A stretch of 64,000 nt of DNA from NCBI GenBank assembly GCA_030762935.1, contig CM060883.1, positions 35,177,501-35,241,500 of the forward strand, in the 5' to 3' direction. The position numbers and the translations under genes are program-made. The DNA comes from Hymenopus coronatus (taxonomy: Eukaryota > Arthropoda > Insecta > Mantodea > Hymenopodidae). This document shows positions 10,784 through 21,532 of the stretch, piece after piece (the stretch's first letter is position 1; every line of letters begins with the position of its first letter). A model generated the notes under the pieces. It was not told the origin of the DNA and did no database searches. It saw nothing but the letters and a program-made list of their open reading frames with translations.

Positions 10784-10969
10784 ACATTTTTCTAGATAGA
10801 GAATACCTTGGGATTTTGTTACTAATTTCTAGGTCTTAGCCTGATATTTGCAAATGCATACCTACTTGTGCTTTAATTATGTTGCATGGACCATTGAGTT
10901 CCTCCTTAAGTTATTATACATTGTGTTTGTTTCTATGCTCGACCTTCCCAGTATATTGAGATTGTTGAA

Positions 10970-11806
10970 TCTGATGTGTTCCATTCACATGAATTTCTCT
11001 ATATCTCTGTAATAAATTATTGTCAATAAGCTCATCTTTTATTTCTTTCATGCTAATCAAGAAAAATTAGCAGAAATACTCTTATTTCTTGCTTTATTGT
11101 AAGTAGAAGCGAAATAAGGGAGTGCCATAGGTTAAAGTGAAAGCCAAAAGCTGGTTGCTATGTGACTGATGTTCCTTTGTTTGTATGGACAGGAGTTGAC
11201 AAATTCCTGTATGAGGAAAGTATAAGTTTTTCAAAGCTGAAAACAAGAAAAAGGAATATCTCAAAAACGATCAACTCCACGAAAAAAAATGTATTTAACA
11301 TAAATTGTGTGTTTTAACGTTCTCTATATTCTTTGTGTGTTAAGTTTTTGTCCATCTCTTACGGTTTAGTAGTTATGCAAAATTCATCCAGAATAAAGTA
11401 ATCTTCAGAGGCTATTCCCAGAAAAGTCAAAATATACATTTTATTTGTCAGGTAAATATCTTTAATATTTGATAGTTTAATCAAAATCGTTAGAGCCATT
11501 TCTTAGATAATCAAAATTTTCGAAAAAAGTTCCATGTAAAGGTTAGTTTGGGATGGGGGGATTTTTCTCAAAATCTTCGTGTTGCATCCCTGGAAGATAC
11601 TAAACTTAAACACTAAGTTTGGTATTTTACCGACTTTTCGTTTTTGAGTTATCGTGTTCACAGACACAGGGACACGGACACACACGGACGTTTTTCTGAA
11701 ATTTTTTTTTTGGATACAGGGGACCCTAAAATCTATCGAATTTTTTGGTGGAGTGCAATACCTTCTCTATACACTATGTACATAGTACGTATAGAGAAAG
11801 TAAAAA
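10970..11806 (+). mobile_element. HLE-1 copy, full length
   Basis: Begins TCTGATGTGTTCC and ends ATAGAGAAAGT plus A5. The right-end palindrome is intact (ACTATGTACATAGT inside CTATAC/GTATAG arms). About 20 nt of the segment between the AGGGGACCC motif and GAATTTTTTGG are deleted. Confidence 0.92.
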
Positions 11807-11814
11807 TGCAATGC

Positions 11815-11891
11815 CATAACCAAGATCTAACCCACGATCTCTAGCTGGTTGCTCTAACCACTGAGCTACCACGGCAACATTCCGACACAGC
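11815..11891 (-). mobile_element. SINE-D tRNA-like unit, left arm of inverted pair
   Basis: On the minus strand: TGTGTCGGAATGTT, then GCCGTGGTAGCTCAGTGG (A-box-like), AGAGCAACC and GATCGTGGGTTAGATC (B-box-like). It is cut off at its 3' side close to the HLE-1 end. Its first 45 nt (11847-11891) are the inverted repeat of 12021-12065. Confidence 0.6.
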
Positions 11892-12020
11892 ATTACATTT
11901 CTGAACCGACACACATGTTTCCCGGTAAACCACAAAGTGATATCAAATGTTTTGAGATGCCGTTTCCTAATGGCAACTTACAATGCTAAAGTACTTAGGT
12001 CCGAAGCTTCATAGTTTAAT

Positions 12021-12115
12021 GTTGTGTCGGCATGTTGATATGGTAGTTTAGTGGTTAGAGCAACCAAATAGTAACGGAAAACCTATGACTCAAATCCCGT
12101 TATGGTTTTGAATTC
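12021..12115 (+). mobile_element. SINE-D tRNA-like unit, right arm of inverted pair
   Basis: Reads TGTGTCGGCATGTT, TATGGTAGTTTAGTGG (A-box-like), AGAGCAACC and CTATGACTCAAATCCCG (degraded B box). Its head faces that of the unit at 11815-11891 across a 129-bp spacer. Both share the same extra sequence upstream of the tRNA-like part. It is a SINE pair or the inverted ends of another element. Confidence 0.6.
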
Positions 12116-12604
12116 TTCAGTCTGACTCAACCCATCCAACTCCTTAAACAGGCTTGTGTGGAAAAAATAATCGATTAATAACAAAATTAAAATCGTTTTC
12201 AACAAGTCTACAGCTCACTTTTTTGCACCAGCCAGGGACAGTCTCTCTGGTTTCACCTCTAGCTTTCTTTCCTTCTCGCTCTCTCGCTGAGGAACTGCTC
12301 ACATCCTCTATAATCCACTTTCGTTCGATCTGCGTGACTTTTGGTCAACTGTGTTGACATCACCGTGAAAACTGCGTTTTTTGTAGCAAATTAAATGTCA
12401 CATGTTACGGAATTTGGTTTATTTTCTCATGTACCTTCCCCTTTCAACCCAAATTGCTAATGTATAGTTTATAAAGAAATATTACTAAATTCTTTGTGAA
12501 GTCCAATGTGATGGCAAGAGTTTCACATCAAAAACACTTTGGTACACTCAAAGACATTAAAAATCGCCTAGAAGCGCTTATCGTAAGACGCCCATGTCTT
12601 CCAT
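12116..12604. other. No recognised feature
   Basis: Apparently unique sequence. It may include the body of the SINE-D unit to its left, but no second copy exists here to define where that would end. Confidence 0.4.
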
Positions 12605-13416
12605 ATCTACATTTTTGGTGTGGCTTTTGTCCATTTCTTATGGTTTAGCAGTTATGCAAAATTTCGTAAAATTCATCCAAATAAAGTAGTCTTCAGAGGC
12701 TATTCCCAGAAAATTCAAGATATACTTATTATTTGACAGGGAAATATCTTTAATACACGATATTTTAATCAAAATCGTTAGAGGCATTTTTGAGAAAACT
12801 AAAATTTTCGAAAAAAGTTCCATGAAATGGAAATGGCGTGTTATTTATGGACGCTCTTTAACTGTTGTGGTTCTCAGCGTCCCATTCTATATTGGGCGTG
12901 AAAGACCGTTAAATTTTGCTCATAGGCCTCTCTATCAGACTTGAGGTTCTTTTACGTGCCGTAAATCTACGACATGGGAACCACGGCTTTACTTCCTTTC
13001 CGAAGGAAGCCATCCTAAGGATTTTTACGCCCGAAAAAATCCATCGTCCTTAGCCGGGTTTGAACCTGCGACGTTGGGTATATGAAGTTCGCATGGTAAT
13101 CATTACATCATGGAGGGTGACAAAAAAAAAGTTCCATGCAAAGGGTAGTTGGGGTGGGGGGATTTTCTTGAAAAATCTTCGTGTGGCATCCTTGGAAGAT
13201 ACCAAACTTAAATACCAAGTTTGGTTTTTAACGGTCTTTTCATTTTTGAGCTATGCTGTCCACAGACACATACACGGACATTTTTCTAAAAATGCTTCTT
13301 TTTTCAGGGGGTCACAAAACATGTATTTCCGGTGAAATATCGGTATTGAATTTTTGGGTGCATTACAATACCTTCTCTATACACTATGTACATAGTAGGT
13401 ATAGAGAAAGTAAAAA
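12605..13416 (+). mobile_element. HLE-1 copy interrupted by SINE-A
   Basis: Left-truncated, starting near ATCTACATTTTTGGTG. Parts 12605-12824 and 13125-13416 are separated by a SINE-A with a 14-bp target duplication. The right end is complete with palindrome ACTATGTACATAGT and ATAGAGAAAGT plus A6. Confidence 0.9.
12825..13124 (-). mobile_element. SINE-A, full length, in HLE-1
   Basis: Minus-strand tRNA-headed SINE. The head near 13118 has the degraded A-box region and AGGTTCAAACCCGGC as B box. The body includes CTTCCTTCGGAAAGG and GAACCTCAAG, and the tail ends in ATAAATAA. Exact 14-bp target duplication AAAAAAGTTCCATG at 12811-12824 and 13125-13138. This dates the SINE as younger than its host. 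Confidence 0.9.
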
Positions 13417-13979
13417 AGACGAGCATGCACTAGGGGTGAGAGGCAACGTTCCTGGAAACTTGAAGACTTGGCTTGCAAGTAGAGATTCGCGACCCAGTTA
13501 AGGGACCAGTAAGTGGAAGACTTGGCAACTAAGAGGGATGGTTTCCAACCGCAAAACACCTAAACCCAAACTTTAGCCGCCGTTGGCAGAGGGTTATCGT
13601 TAGCATCTGATATGTTGATAATGAGTGAGCGTATTGGTACTAATAGAAGGAAAATAGGGCAGTGAGTGCGTGGTAGACTGTGATGTTTTCGCTAGGTGTG
13701 GAAGGCGATTAAGGTTGGGCGAGTGGTAAACATAAATATCACTCATTTACGGGAAATAACAATTTTAATATTTACATATACTCAATTGCTGTTGTGTAAC
13801 AGGTCATCAATATCATTATCCGCTTCATTTTCTCTCAGGATATGTAGATTAAAATTCACATCATACATCACAAGATATGATTGGAGGAAAATAGAAGTAG
13901 AACACATCATCAACTATTAGGTAAGATACTCAATCAACAATTATTTCCATAGCAACACCTCATAGCACATTCGTATTTT
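13417..13979. other. No recognised feature
   Basis: Sequence of near-average composition with no motif, repeat or credible coding frame recognised. Confidence 0.4.
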
Positions 13980-14216
13980 ACGTATTATTGAAAATCCGAC
14001 GTTTTTACCCAGCATTGTCTTCACACGGTCTAAAACAGGTGATTAAAACTGATTGCACAAGTTTTCTCAACAGCTTTCAGGGCTCGAGACATTTTATTGC
14101 TCGATGTTTCCAAAGATGTGTTACTGTCGTAGATATATCTGCAAAGTTCTTCTGTATGAATTGCAAATCTTCATGCAATCCATTTGAAGCAAGAAATTCT
14201 ATCATCAAAGTAATTA
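13980..14216 (-). pseudogene. Coding-like remnant, unassigned (possible transposase-derived C-terminus)
   Basis: The minus strand gives a readable but broken frame: IEFLASNGLHEDLQFIQKNF, ADISTTVTHL, then after a shift SRALKAVEKTCAISFN, a stop, and after another shift VKTMLGKNVGF. The style (FI-x-NF block, then VL/ML-x-KN-x-GF) recalls C-termini of CGGBP1-like/hAT-derived proteins, but this is from memory. At least two frameshifts and a stop mean it is not functional. It is preceded on its strand by a pyrimidine-rich CTTTTACAG that could be a splice acceptor. Confidence 0.3.
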
Positions 14217-14377
14217 ATTACCTGTAAAAGATTATTGTAATATAGAGCATAGCATACTGCTGCGTCGAGCCACGTTCCCCAAAAAGGTTGTTTACATGCG
14301 GCGCGTGCACTCGCAAATGCAGGTCGGTCGCTACTCGATAGGTATGCTACTGGTATGTGCATACGTCCCACTATCGG

Positions 14378-14658
14378 GGTCGCCCTCCGTGGTGTAATGG
14401 TTACTATACTGACTTCATATACCCAAGGACCAAGGTCGCGGGTTCCAACCCGGCGTAAAAATCCTTAGGATAGCTTCCTTCGGAAGGGAAGTAAAGCTGT
14501 TGGCCCCATGTCGTAGGTTTACGGTACGTAAAAGAACCTCAAGCCTAATAGAGAGGCCTCTGAGCAAAATTAAGCAGTCTTTCAAGCCCAGTATAGAATG
14601 GGACGCTGAGAACCACAGTAGTTAAAGAACGTCCATAAATAAAACGCCAATTCCATTT
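14378..14658 (+). mobile_element. SINE-A, full length
   Basis: Starts TCGCCCTCCGTGGTGTAATG (A-box region), with GGTCGCGGGTTCCAACCCGG (B box). The body contains TTCCTTCGGAAGGGAAG and TCAAGCCTAATAGAGAGG, and the tail is CATAAATAAAA. Flanked by an 11-bp duplication with one mismatch (CCCACTATCGG at 14367, CCCGCTATCGG at 14659). Confidence 0.9.
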
Positions 14659-14775
14659 CCCGCTATCGGTCCCCAAGATGCAGTCCCCAGTTAGTATGTT
14701 CTGAAAAACATTGTAAGTCCTATGGAGGAGTGAGTCCTAAATAAGGGGAGGGTAAGCCGAATACAAAACATATTA

Positions 14776-14966
14776 GCCCGCCTCAGTAGTTTTGTGGTAG
14801 CGTGTCTGCTTCACATTCAACAGGTCGTGAGTTCGAATCTCTCGTTACCTGGAAGTTTTTTTTTCGGGGGTTTCCCTTATCCTGAGAAGACGAATGTCGA
14901 GTAATTTTAGGCTCCATTGACCCCGAGATATTATTTGAGCATCATTTCACCAATTTCATGCATCGT
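14776..14966 (+). mobile_element. SINE-B copy
   Basis: tRNA-headed: GCCCGCCTCAGTAGTTTTG and GTGGTAGCGTG (A-box region), then GGTCGTGAGTTCGAATC (B box). The conserved body has CCTTATCCTGAGAAGACG and ATTTCACCAATTTCATGC. It ends in AAAAAAAAATAAATAAAATAA. Related copies lie at 16362, 42757 and 46570. Confidence 0.88.
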
Positions 14967-15334
14967 AAAAAAAAATAAATAAAATAATGGAAGCCGTATA
15001 TCCAAGTCCGCTGCGTTTGGTTGCTGTTTGCGCACTGTCTGTTTATGATGGCATCCTTACCGAAGAATTCGGTGTCGATCTCTTTCTTCTTCTGTTACCT
15101 TCTTGTCACTACTTTATACGCTTCTGTGTTTGGTAGCGTTGCTGAGCACTGGAGGCCCCCCATTAATACCCAATAACGAGTGCCTCCAGAGGATCATCCC
15201 CAAGTGTAACACTCCCAAGGCATTTCAGCTAAGAGATATCACAGGGTAGGGATAGCTATGGAAGTAAACTTGTACTCCGTCAGTATCTACTCATCGGACC
15301 AAGATATCAAAAACGTATTATTTATTTAAAATAA
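14967..15334. other. No recognised feature
   Basis: A poly-A-rich tail of the SINE is followed by unique-looking sequence without recognisable motifs. Confidence 0.4.
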
Positions 15335-16176
15335 TCGGATGTGTTCCACTCACATGACTTTGCGCAGACAACCCCTTTACTCAAAAGATTAATCTGTTAT
15401 CTACACCATTCTCATCAAGATAAACATTAGCGCTTATTATTTGTTTCCTTGTAAGTAGAAGAGAAATAAGCGAATGCACAACTAAAAGCGATAGTCAAGC
15501 TCTTTAAAAGCTGGTCATTATGTGAAACAATTGAAATGCGATTCTTTTTTATTGCGAGGAGTAAACAAACGAGAAGCGATAAGAAAACATTTAAATTCAT
15601 TAAAATTGATACCAATCATCCGGAATATCTCTAAAAGTGTTAAATCTACAAAAAATGTATAGAACCTTATCAATGTGTTTTAACGAGATCTATATTTTTT
15701 GTGAAGTAATTTTTTGTCTATCTCTTACAGTTTTCCAGTTATACAAAAGTCACCTAGAATGAAGATGTCTTTAAAGGTTATTCCCAGAAAATTCAGAATG
15801 TAATTTCGTTTGTCATAAAATATTTTAAACATAAGGTATTTTAATCAAAATCATTGGAGTCATTTTTGAGAAAATCAAAATTTTCGAATAGTGTTTCATG
15901 TAATGGGTAGTTGGGGGTGGGGGGATTTTCTTGAAAATCTTCGTGTCGCATCCTTGAAAGATACTCAACTTAAATATCAAATTTGGTATTTAAGCGACTT
16001 TTCGTTTTTGCGCTATGCACACGCACACAGAGTCACACACGGACATGTTTCTAAAAATGCTTTTTTTTAGAATCAGCGGGTCTCATTTCCGGTGAAATCT
16101 CGGTATCGAATTTTCTAGTGCATTACAATACTTCCACTATACACTATATACATAGTACGTGTAGAGAAAGTAAAAA
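15335..16176 (+). mobile_element. HLE-1 copy, full length, first of a tandem pair
   Basis: Begins TCGGATGTGTTCC and ends GTGTAGAGAAAGT plus A5. The palindrome reads ACTATATACATAGT. The next copy begins immediately after the A5, head-to-tail. Confidence 0.92.
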
Positions 16177-17136
16177 TCCGATGTGCGCCATTCACTACAT
16201 GTGAAAACGATTATTCAAATTGAATGAAACAAATTATTTGCACAAAAGCTTATTCTTCTATCTAACTCCTGCTAATAGAATTAACAGAAGTATTCTTACC
16301 ACTTATTTTCTTGTAGGTACAAGTGAAATAATGGAACATTCTAGGATGAAGCGATAGTCATTTTGCTTAGACTGAGTTATCTGGATAAGATTTGTTCGGG
16401 GTTTTCTCTTATCCTGAGAAGACAAATTTCGAATAACTTTAACCTCCATGAACTTCAGCATCATTTCACCAATTTAATTCATCGTACTATATGACCAACA
16501 AGAGTAAAGGAAGTTAAACTACAAAACTATCTCTTAAAGAGTTGGTAGCTATGTAATCGATTTGAAATTCCTTTAAAACGAATGAGGATTTTCCCATTGA
16601 GAAAAATTTTCATTAATTTTTAAATATAAATAACTGAACAGGAAGATCTCTGAAACTGTGAATTCCAAAAAGGAAGAAAGAAAATAAAACAGAAACTAAA
16701 ATATTGACATAAATTGTGTGCGTAAACGAGATCTTTATTTGTGGTGTAGTAAGAAATGTTTCCGATTCTTACGTTTACCAGTTATGTTAAAGTCATCCAG
16801 AATTAATGGGAGTTCAGAGCCTCTTTCCAGGAGATTCAGAATATACTTTCTTTTGTTATAAAAATATAGTAAATAGTAAATATATTATATATAATATATT
16901 CTATTATATTTTAATCAAAATCGATAGGAGTTTTTTCTTGAAAATTGTACCCTAGCTGAATTAAACAGAGAGTTGGTATTTATTTCACGTTTCGCTTTTG
17001 AGCACTGCTGATCAGACAGATAGTCACATAAACATACACGGATTTTTTTCTAAAAACGTTTTTGGGGGAGGATTCGTAGGGTCTCAAAACCTGTGTTTAT
17101 GGCGATATCTCAACAGCAAAATTGCAATACATACGC
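16177..17136 (+). mobile_element. HLE-1 copy, second of tandem pair, hit by SINE-B and mariner
   Basis: Starts TCCGATGTGCGCC directly after the A5 of the previous copy. It contains a truncated SINE-B (16362-16528) and is cut at 17136 by the mariner. GTAGAAGGTAAAAAG at 18390-18404, just beyond the mariner, looks like its displaced right terminus. Confidence 0.82.
16362..16528 (+). mobile_element. SINE-B fragment, head missing
   Basis: Body of SINE-B from GCTTAGACTGAGTT through CTTATCCTGAGAAGAC, ATTTCACCAATTTAATTC and AAAGGAAGTTAAACTAC. The tRNA-like head is absent. It sits inside an HLE-1 copy. Confidence 0.8.
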
Positions 17137-17161
17137 GGGTCAGCTGATAATTCCCGGGCCT
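17137..17161. repeat. Mariner terminal inverted repeat, left
   Basis: 25 bp matching the inverse of 18363-18387 with about four mismatches. Confidence 0.88.
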
Positions 17162-17201
17162 ATCAATGAAAACAGCATTTGATTTTTTTTTTTGTTTTGC
17201 T

Positions 17202-18225
17202 TTATTTCTCAACATAATCTCCAGAAAGGCTAATACATTTGTCATATCGGTCTTCTAATGTAATTAAACCATATCTGTAGTGCCATTTATCAAGGTCCTC
17301 AAAATACCTATTTACCTCTTCAATGACCTCCTCATTGTTGTGAAATCTTCGTCCTCAAAAACATTTTTGAGGTTTGTGAATATATGATAGTCACTGGGTG
17401 CTAGATCTGGCGAATAGGTTGGATGTTCAAGCAATGCCAACTTTAATCCGCACATTTTTTTTTTTTTCCCGTTGCAATGATTGAGCAATGGGTCGGGGCA
17501 GTCCTGATCAAACAAGATCCCCCCCCCCCCAAATGAGGTCCTTTTCTGTTCACTTCATCACTCAAAGGTTTCAGTAAGCTTGCGTAGTAGTCACCAAAGA
17601 CACTGTTACCCTTTTCCAAGTAATCAATAAAAATAATTCCTTGTGCATCCCAGAAAACACTCGCCATAACCTTGTTAGCTGACAAAATTGACTTTGCCTT
17701 TTTTGGATTTGGTTCACCTGGCGCAATCCACTGTTTTGACTGTGATTTACTTTCTGAGTGTAGTGATGTATCAAAAATTCACTGGGATTTTTACGGTAGA
17801 GCTCCACATTCTTAACAGAAACAGTTTTTCTTTGCAACTTTTGATCAGTTGTCAACAAACGTGGCACCCATCTTGCACAGACTTCGTGAAAGCCCAAAAA
17901 CTTACTTAAAATATTACTTGCACGTTCTTTTGATATGTTTACAGCCTCTGTTATCTCAAACAACTTTAATCTGTGGTCTTTCAGTACTAAACGGTGATTT
18001 TTTTTTCAATGATCTCTGGAGTTGTCACTTCTACAGGGCGTCCAGAGCGAGGCTCATCACTAGTGCTCGTACGTCCCATTTTAAACTCTGCAACCCAGTT
18101 TTTAATCACTGAATATGAAGGGGCAGAGTCTTTCAATGTACTGTCCATTTACTCCTTGATTTCTTTAGGTGTTAAGCATTTCAAATGGAAGTATTTAATC
18201 ACTGCTCGTTTTTCAGATCCTCCAT
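17202..18225 (-). pseudogene. Mariner transposase pseudogene
   Basis: Minus-strand remnant of about 340 codons with several frameshifts. In order: KRAVIKYFHLK-TPKEI, then YSVIKNWVAEFKMGRTS and DEPRSGRPVEV (helix-turn-helix region and linker), VNISKERASNILSKF, ARWVPRLLT-DQK, NPSEFLIHHYT, ANKVMASVFWDAQGIIFIDY, LEKGN, DQDCPDP, YSPDLAPSDYHIF, YFEDLDKW and C-terminal CISLSGDYVEK followed by a stop at 17202. The block carrying the first catalytic Asp (VTxDETW region) is deleted between EFL and IHHYT. The second (DQD) and third (SPD-LAPSD) acidic residues remain. A C/G homopolymer near 17520 and a T run near 17460 coincide with frameshifts. Best fit is the irritans-type lineage; not functional. Confidence 0.88.
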
Positions 18226-18362
18226 TTTCGTGAAAACTCAAAAGTTGTCTTGTTTAAAATGCTGTCATTCGAAAACTAAACAAGCTATTGACCTGTAACT
18301 ATGGATACCAGCTAGTCTAGAGTTAAACTATATAACTGACCTAGTGGTGCCATATCTGTGCG

Positions 18363-18387
18363 AGGCCTGGGACTTATCAGCCGACCC
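18363..18387. repeat. Mariner terminal inverted repeat, right
   Basis: Inverse partner of 17137-17161, immediately followed by TA at 18388-18389. Confidence 0.88.
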
Positions 18388-18404
18388 TAGTAGAAGGTAA
18401 AAAG

Positions 18405-19040
18405 AAAAGCGTGTAGACTATAATTTTTTATATTCCTGAGTGACATAGGGTTTCTCCTCAGAGGCTTTTAACAATCACAGAATTATTTCAGTACAATTTT
18501 AAGTAAAAACTATCGTTGAAATGTTTACAACTATTTGTCAATTCCCTCATTACCTCATAGCTCCCAGTTAAAAGCAGGGTGAAATTTTTAATGTCAGGTT
18601 TTCTGTCTGCCTGTGTAAATGTTGCAGATCTTCGGGGTAAGAAACTTTGGAAGTTTGTCAGATTGCCTAAATCAAACATATGTTACTGTGGATGTCGCCG
18701 TGTTGCATCTAGCGCCAACAGTGTTTAGAAATTAACGTTCTCTGTTATGTTAAAATAATGGTTTGCAGCTTCTGCCTTCAGGAGGCCTCTGGAATAATTT
18801 CTGTTGTTTCATGCTTCCTAAGGGAAATGAAAAAACAAAAGATACCTTTCTAAGCATACTGAATCGTTATAAAAACAGAGTTTGCTTCACATTACATGAG
18901 ATTTATTTTTAAACCGTGTTGACAGAACACAAAATATGTTTTAATTCACATATAATTTATGCAGCTAAAGCATACAAAAGCACACCAAAGTCTGTTTATT
19001 TTTAAACAGAAAAAGCCGAAGCTTGATACTTCTATCATGC
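18405..19040. other. No recognised feature
   Basis: Unique-looking sequence. No coding frame with family motifs, no tRNA-like head, and no repeat shared with the rest of the window. Confidence 0.4.
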
Positions 19041-19066
19041 ATTTTTACATAGTGTATAGAGAAGGT
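19041..19066 (-). mobile_element. HLE-1 right-tip fragment
   Basis: TTTTTACATAGTGTATAGAG followed by AAGGT: the inner half of the terminal palindrome. The outer half with the ACTTTCTCTA end is deleted. Confidence 0.55.
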
Positions 19067-19120
19067 AAATGCATGTATTGAGAACTCCTGGGTCCAAAGA
19101 AAATATCTGCAAAGCTACAT

Positions 19121-19918
19121 TATCATGCCTTTCTCTACATCTCTGTAAAAATTATTGTGAATAATCTTATTCTTCTATCTATTTAATGCTAAAACATTAG
19201 CAGAAACGGTCTTTCACTTAGTTCCTTTATAAGTGAAAGGCAAATAAGGGAATATGTCAGGTTAATCCGACAGTCAATTGGTTTAAAATGTGGTTGCTAT
19301 GGCATTTAAATCCATTCCTTTGAGTGGCCAGGTGTTGAGAAAAGTATAAATATTATAAAACAGAAATCAATAACAAGGAATATTTCAAAAATGGCCAACT
19401 CCACGAAATAAATGTATATGACATAAATTGTGTGTTTTAACGACCTCTACACTTTTTGTGTGGTAATGTTACGGTTAACAAGCTATGGAAATTCCGCAGA
19501 AAATTCAAGATATGCATTTTATTTGTAAGGTAAATATCTTAAATATAATAGATTTTGTTCAAAATCGTTAAGAGTCATTTTTTAAAAAATAAATTTACAC
19601 TTTTTTTTTTTTATGTAAAGGGAAGTTGGGGTGGGGAGGTTTTCTTGAAAATCTTCCTGTCGCGTCCATGGAAAATGCCAAACTTAATTACGAAGTTTGG
19701 TATTTAATGGTCTTACCCATTATTGAGCTATGCTTACCACAGGCCCACCCACTCACACACACACGGACCTGTTTCTGAAAATTTTTTTTTTTTTTTTTGG
19801 ATTCAGGGGGTCCTAAAACATGATTTCCGGTGAAAACTGGACATCGAATTTTTGGGTGGAATACAATACTTCTCTATCCCTATGTAGATTGTGCATACGG
19901 GGCTAGAGAAAGTAAAAA
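19121..19918 (+). mobile_element. HLE-1 copy, left tip missing
   Basis: Begins inside the left end at TGCCTTTCTCTACATC and ends GGCTAGAGAAAGT plus A5. The right hairpin is of the CCC/GGG type (CTATCCCTATG ... CATACGGGGCTAG). The CA tract is short. Confidence 0.88.
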
Positions 19919-20002
19919 GTAATAGTATAAATATCTTATGCACCTCAATAGCTGAGATACATATTTCATACTCCTTCATTCATATTGCCTCTTCACATGA
20001 TT

Positions 20003-20173
20003 TTACACCCACGAGACGCCACTGCGTCATTTTCTCTCTCATACATACTTCTAAACTCTGTGGGGGATAGGGAATAATTCTTGCTAAAGAAAAATTACTC
20101 GCCCCAGCCGGGAATCGAACCCGGGACCACCCTGTGAGAAGTCAGCTCACTGACCACTCGACCACGGAGGCAG
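20003..20173 (-). mobile_element. SINE-C with well-formed tRNA-like head
   Basis: On the minus strand 20173-20098 fold as a near-complete cloverleaf: acceptor GCCTCCG/CTGGGGC, A box TGGTCGAGTGG, anticodon stem GTGAG/CTCAC and T stem CCGGG/CCCGG around TTCGATT. The downstream body (CTTTAGCAAGAATTATTCC, CCCCACAGAGTTTAG) is shared with 45295-45420. It is therefore a tRNA-derived SINE rather than a single-copy tRNA gene. Confidence 0.75.
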
Positions 20174-20784
20174 TCTCGTAAGAATTTGTTGCAGAGAGAT
20201 GCGGTACAGTTAAAAGCAATATTTATCTGTTGTTATAACGTCTAGAATATTCTCAAAATACTTAGTGGCACATTGCAGATTCTCTGACAGTGCTATGTTT
20301 GCTATCCTTCATCTTGAAGTGGATGTTAGAGGAGGAACTGTTTCGTTTTGGCAGAATAGAAGTAGAAGCTTCCCATGAGAACAGCCATGTGTGGTCCTAT
20401 ATCTGTCGAGTGTCTTTCGGAACCACTCTCCACTTTGCTCTTCAGAAACAGAGAGGTTTAAAGCACTCCCCAACATCTGCTGCAGACATTATAGAAAATT
20501 AACAGAATCCTCTCCATTTCCACTGTTAAGCTTCTTAAAGTATCAATATTACGGCATTGTTAATTAGTAAGATACCTGTTGAAGACGGATTATACCCGGA
20601 TGCTTTAATATTGAAAACGGTGTTTCAAACGGAAAGCCGAGAGATAATTAATACGTCATGATCCTGGCAAAACGTTCCGTCTTGTCTTCCATAAGGGAAA
20701 ATCTTAAGGAGTAAAAATATATTTAAGGAATATTGAGACTGAGTTTCTGTAGAAAATGACAAAATTGTAAATGTTTACTTTTTA
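20174..20784. other. No recognised feature
   Basis: Includes a 70-codon open frame at 20290-20502 with no recognised motif. Nothing else could be supported. Confidence 0.35.
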
Positions 20785-21430
20785 CATGTTTTAGGGTCCC
20801 CTGTATCCAAAAAATCATTTTCAGAAAAAGGTCCGTGTGTCTGTGAACACGAAAACTCAAAAACGAAAAGTCGGTAAAATACCAAATTTAGTATTTAAGT
20901 TTAATATCTTCCAGGGATACGACGCGAAGATTTTGAGCAAAATCCTCCCATCCTAAAATACCCTTTACATGGAATTTTTTCGAACATTTTGATTTTTTCT
21001 AAAATGGCCCTAACAATTTTGAATAAAATATCGTATATTAAAGATATTTACCTGACAAATAATATGTATATATTGAATTTTATAGGCTTAGCCCCTGAAG
21101 AATAGTTTATTCTGGATGAATTTTACGGAATTTTCCATAACTGCTAATCCGTAAGAAATGGACATAAACTTACCACACAAAAAATGTAGAGCACCATAAA
21201 ACACACAATTTATGTTACATACACTTTTTCGTGGAGTCAAAACCACGTTTTGACTATCACTTTAACCTATTGTAGTCCCTTGTTTCGCTTCTACTTACAA
21301 GGAAGGAAGTAATAAGACTAGTTCTGTTAATTTTTTCTGGATGAGCATGAAGTATATAGAAGCATACGCTTTTTAACAATAATTTGTTGCAGAGATGTAC
21401 AGAAAGTCATGTGAGTGGAACACAACAGAT
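20785..21430 (-). mobile_element. HLE-1 copy, right tip lost and internal deletion
   Basis: Minus-strand copy beginning at ACATGTTTTAGGGTCCCC, without the terminal palindrome. About 120 bp are missing near 21238 between TTTTTCGTGGAGT and GTTTTGACTATC. It ends GAACACAACAGA. Confidence 0.85.
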
Positions 21431-21454
21431 GTTTCTACCTGTACTAATAATTAG

Positions 21455-21532
21455 AGGAAGTATTGCATTACATCAAAATATTCAATACCGATATTGCAAT
21501 TCAAATAAACTTTTGGGTTCCTCTGAGTCCGA
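21455..21532 (-). mobile_element. HLE-1 right-end fragment
   Basis: TATTGCATTACATC, CAATACCGATATTGCAATTC and GGGTTCCTCTGAGTCCG correspond to the segment just inside the right end. The palindrome is missing. Confidence 0.6.

Larger units (their letters stand above)
17137..18387 (-). mobile_element. Mariner element with both terminal inverted repeats
   Basis: A 1251-bp unit, the usual mariner length, with matching terminal inverted repeats: GGGTCAGCTGATAATTCCCG at 17137 against GGGTCGGCTGATAAGTCCCA read inward from 18387. A TA dinucleotide follows the right end, as expected for TA target duplication; the left-flank TA appears mutated to GC. It carries a decayed transposase on the minus strand and is inserted in an HLE-1 copy. 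Confidence 0.9.

Noticed and set aside
20098..20173. Well-formed tRNA cloverleaf on the minus strand
   Set aside because: The sequence downstream is shared with a second locus at 45295-45420, as in a tRNA-derived SINE, so I do not call it a functional tRNA gene.
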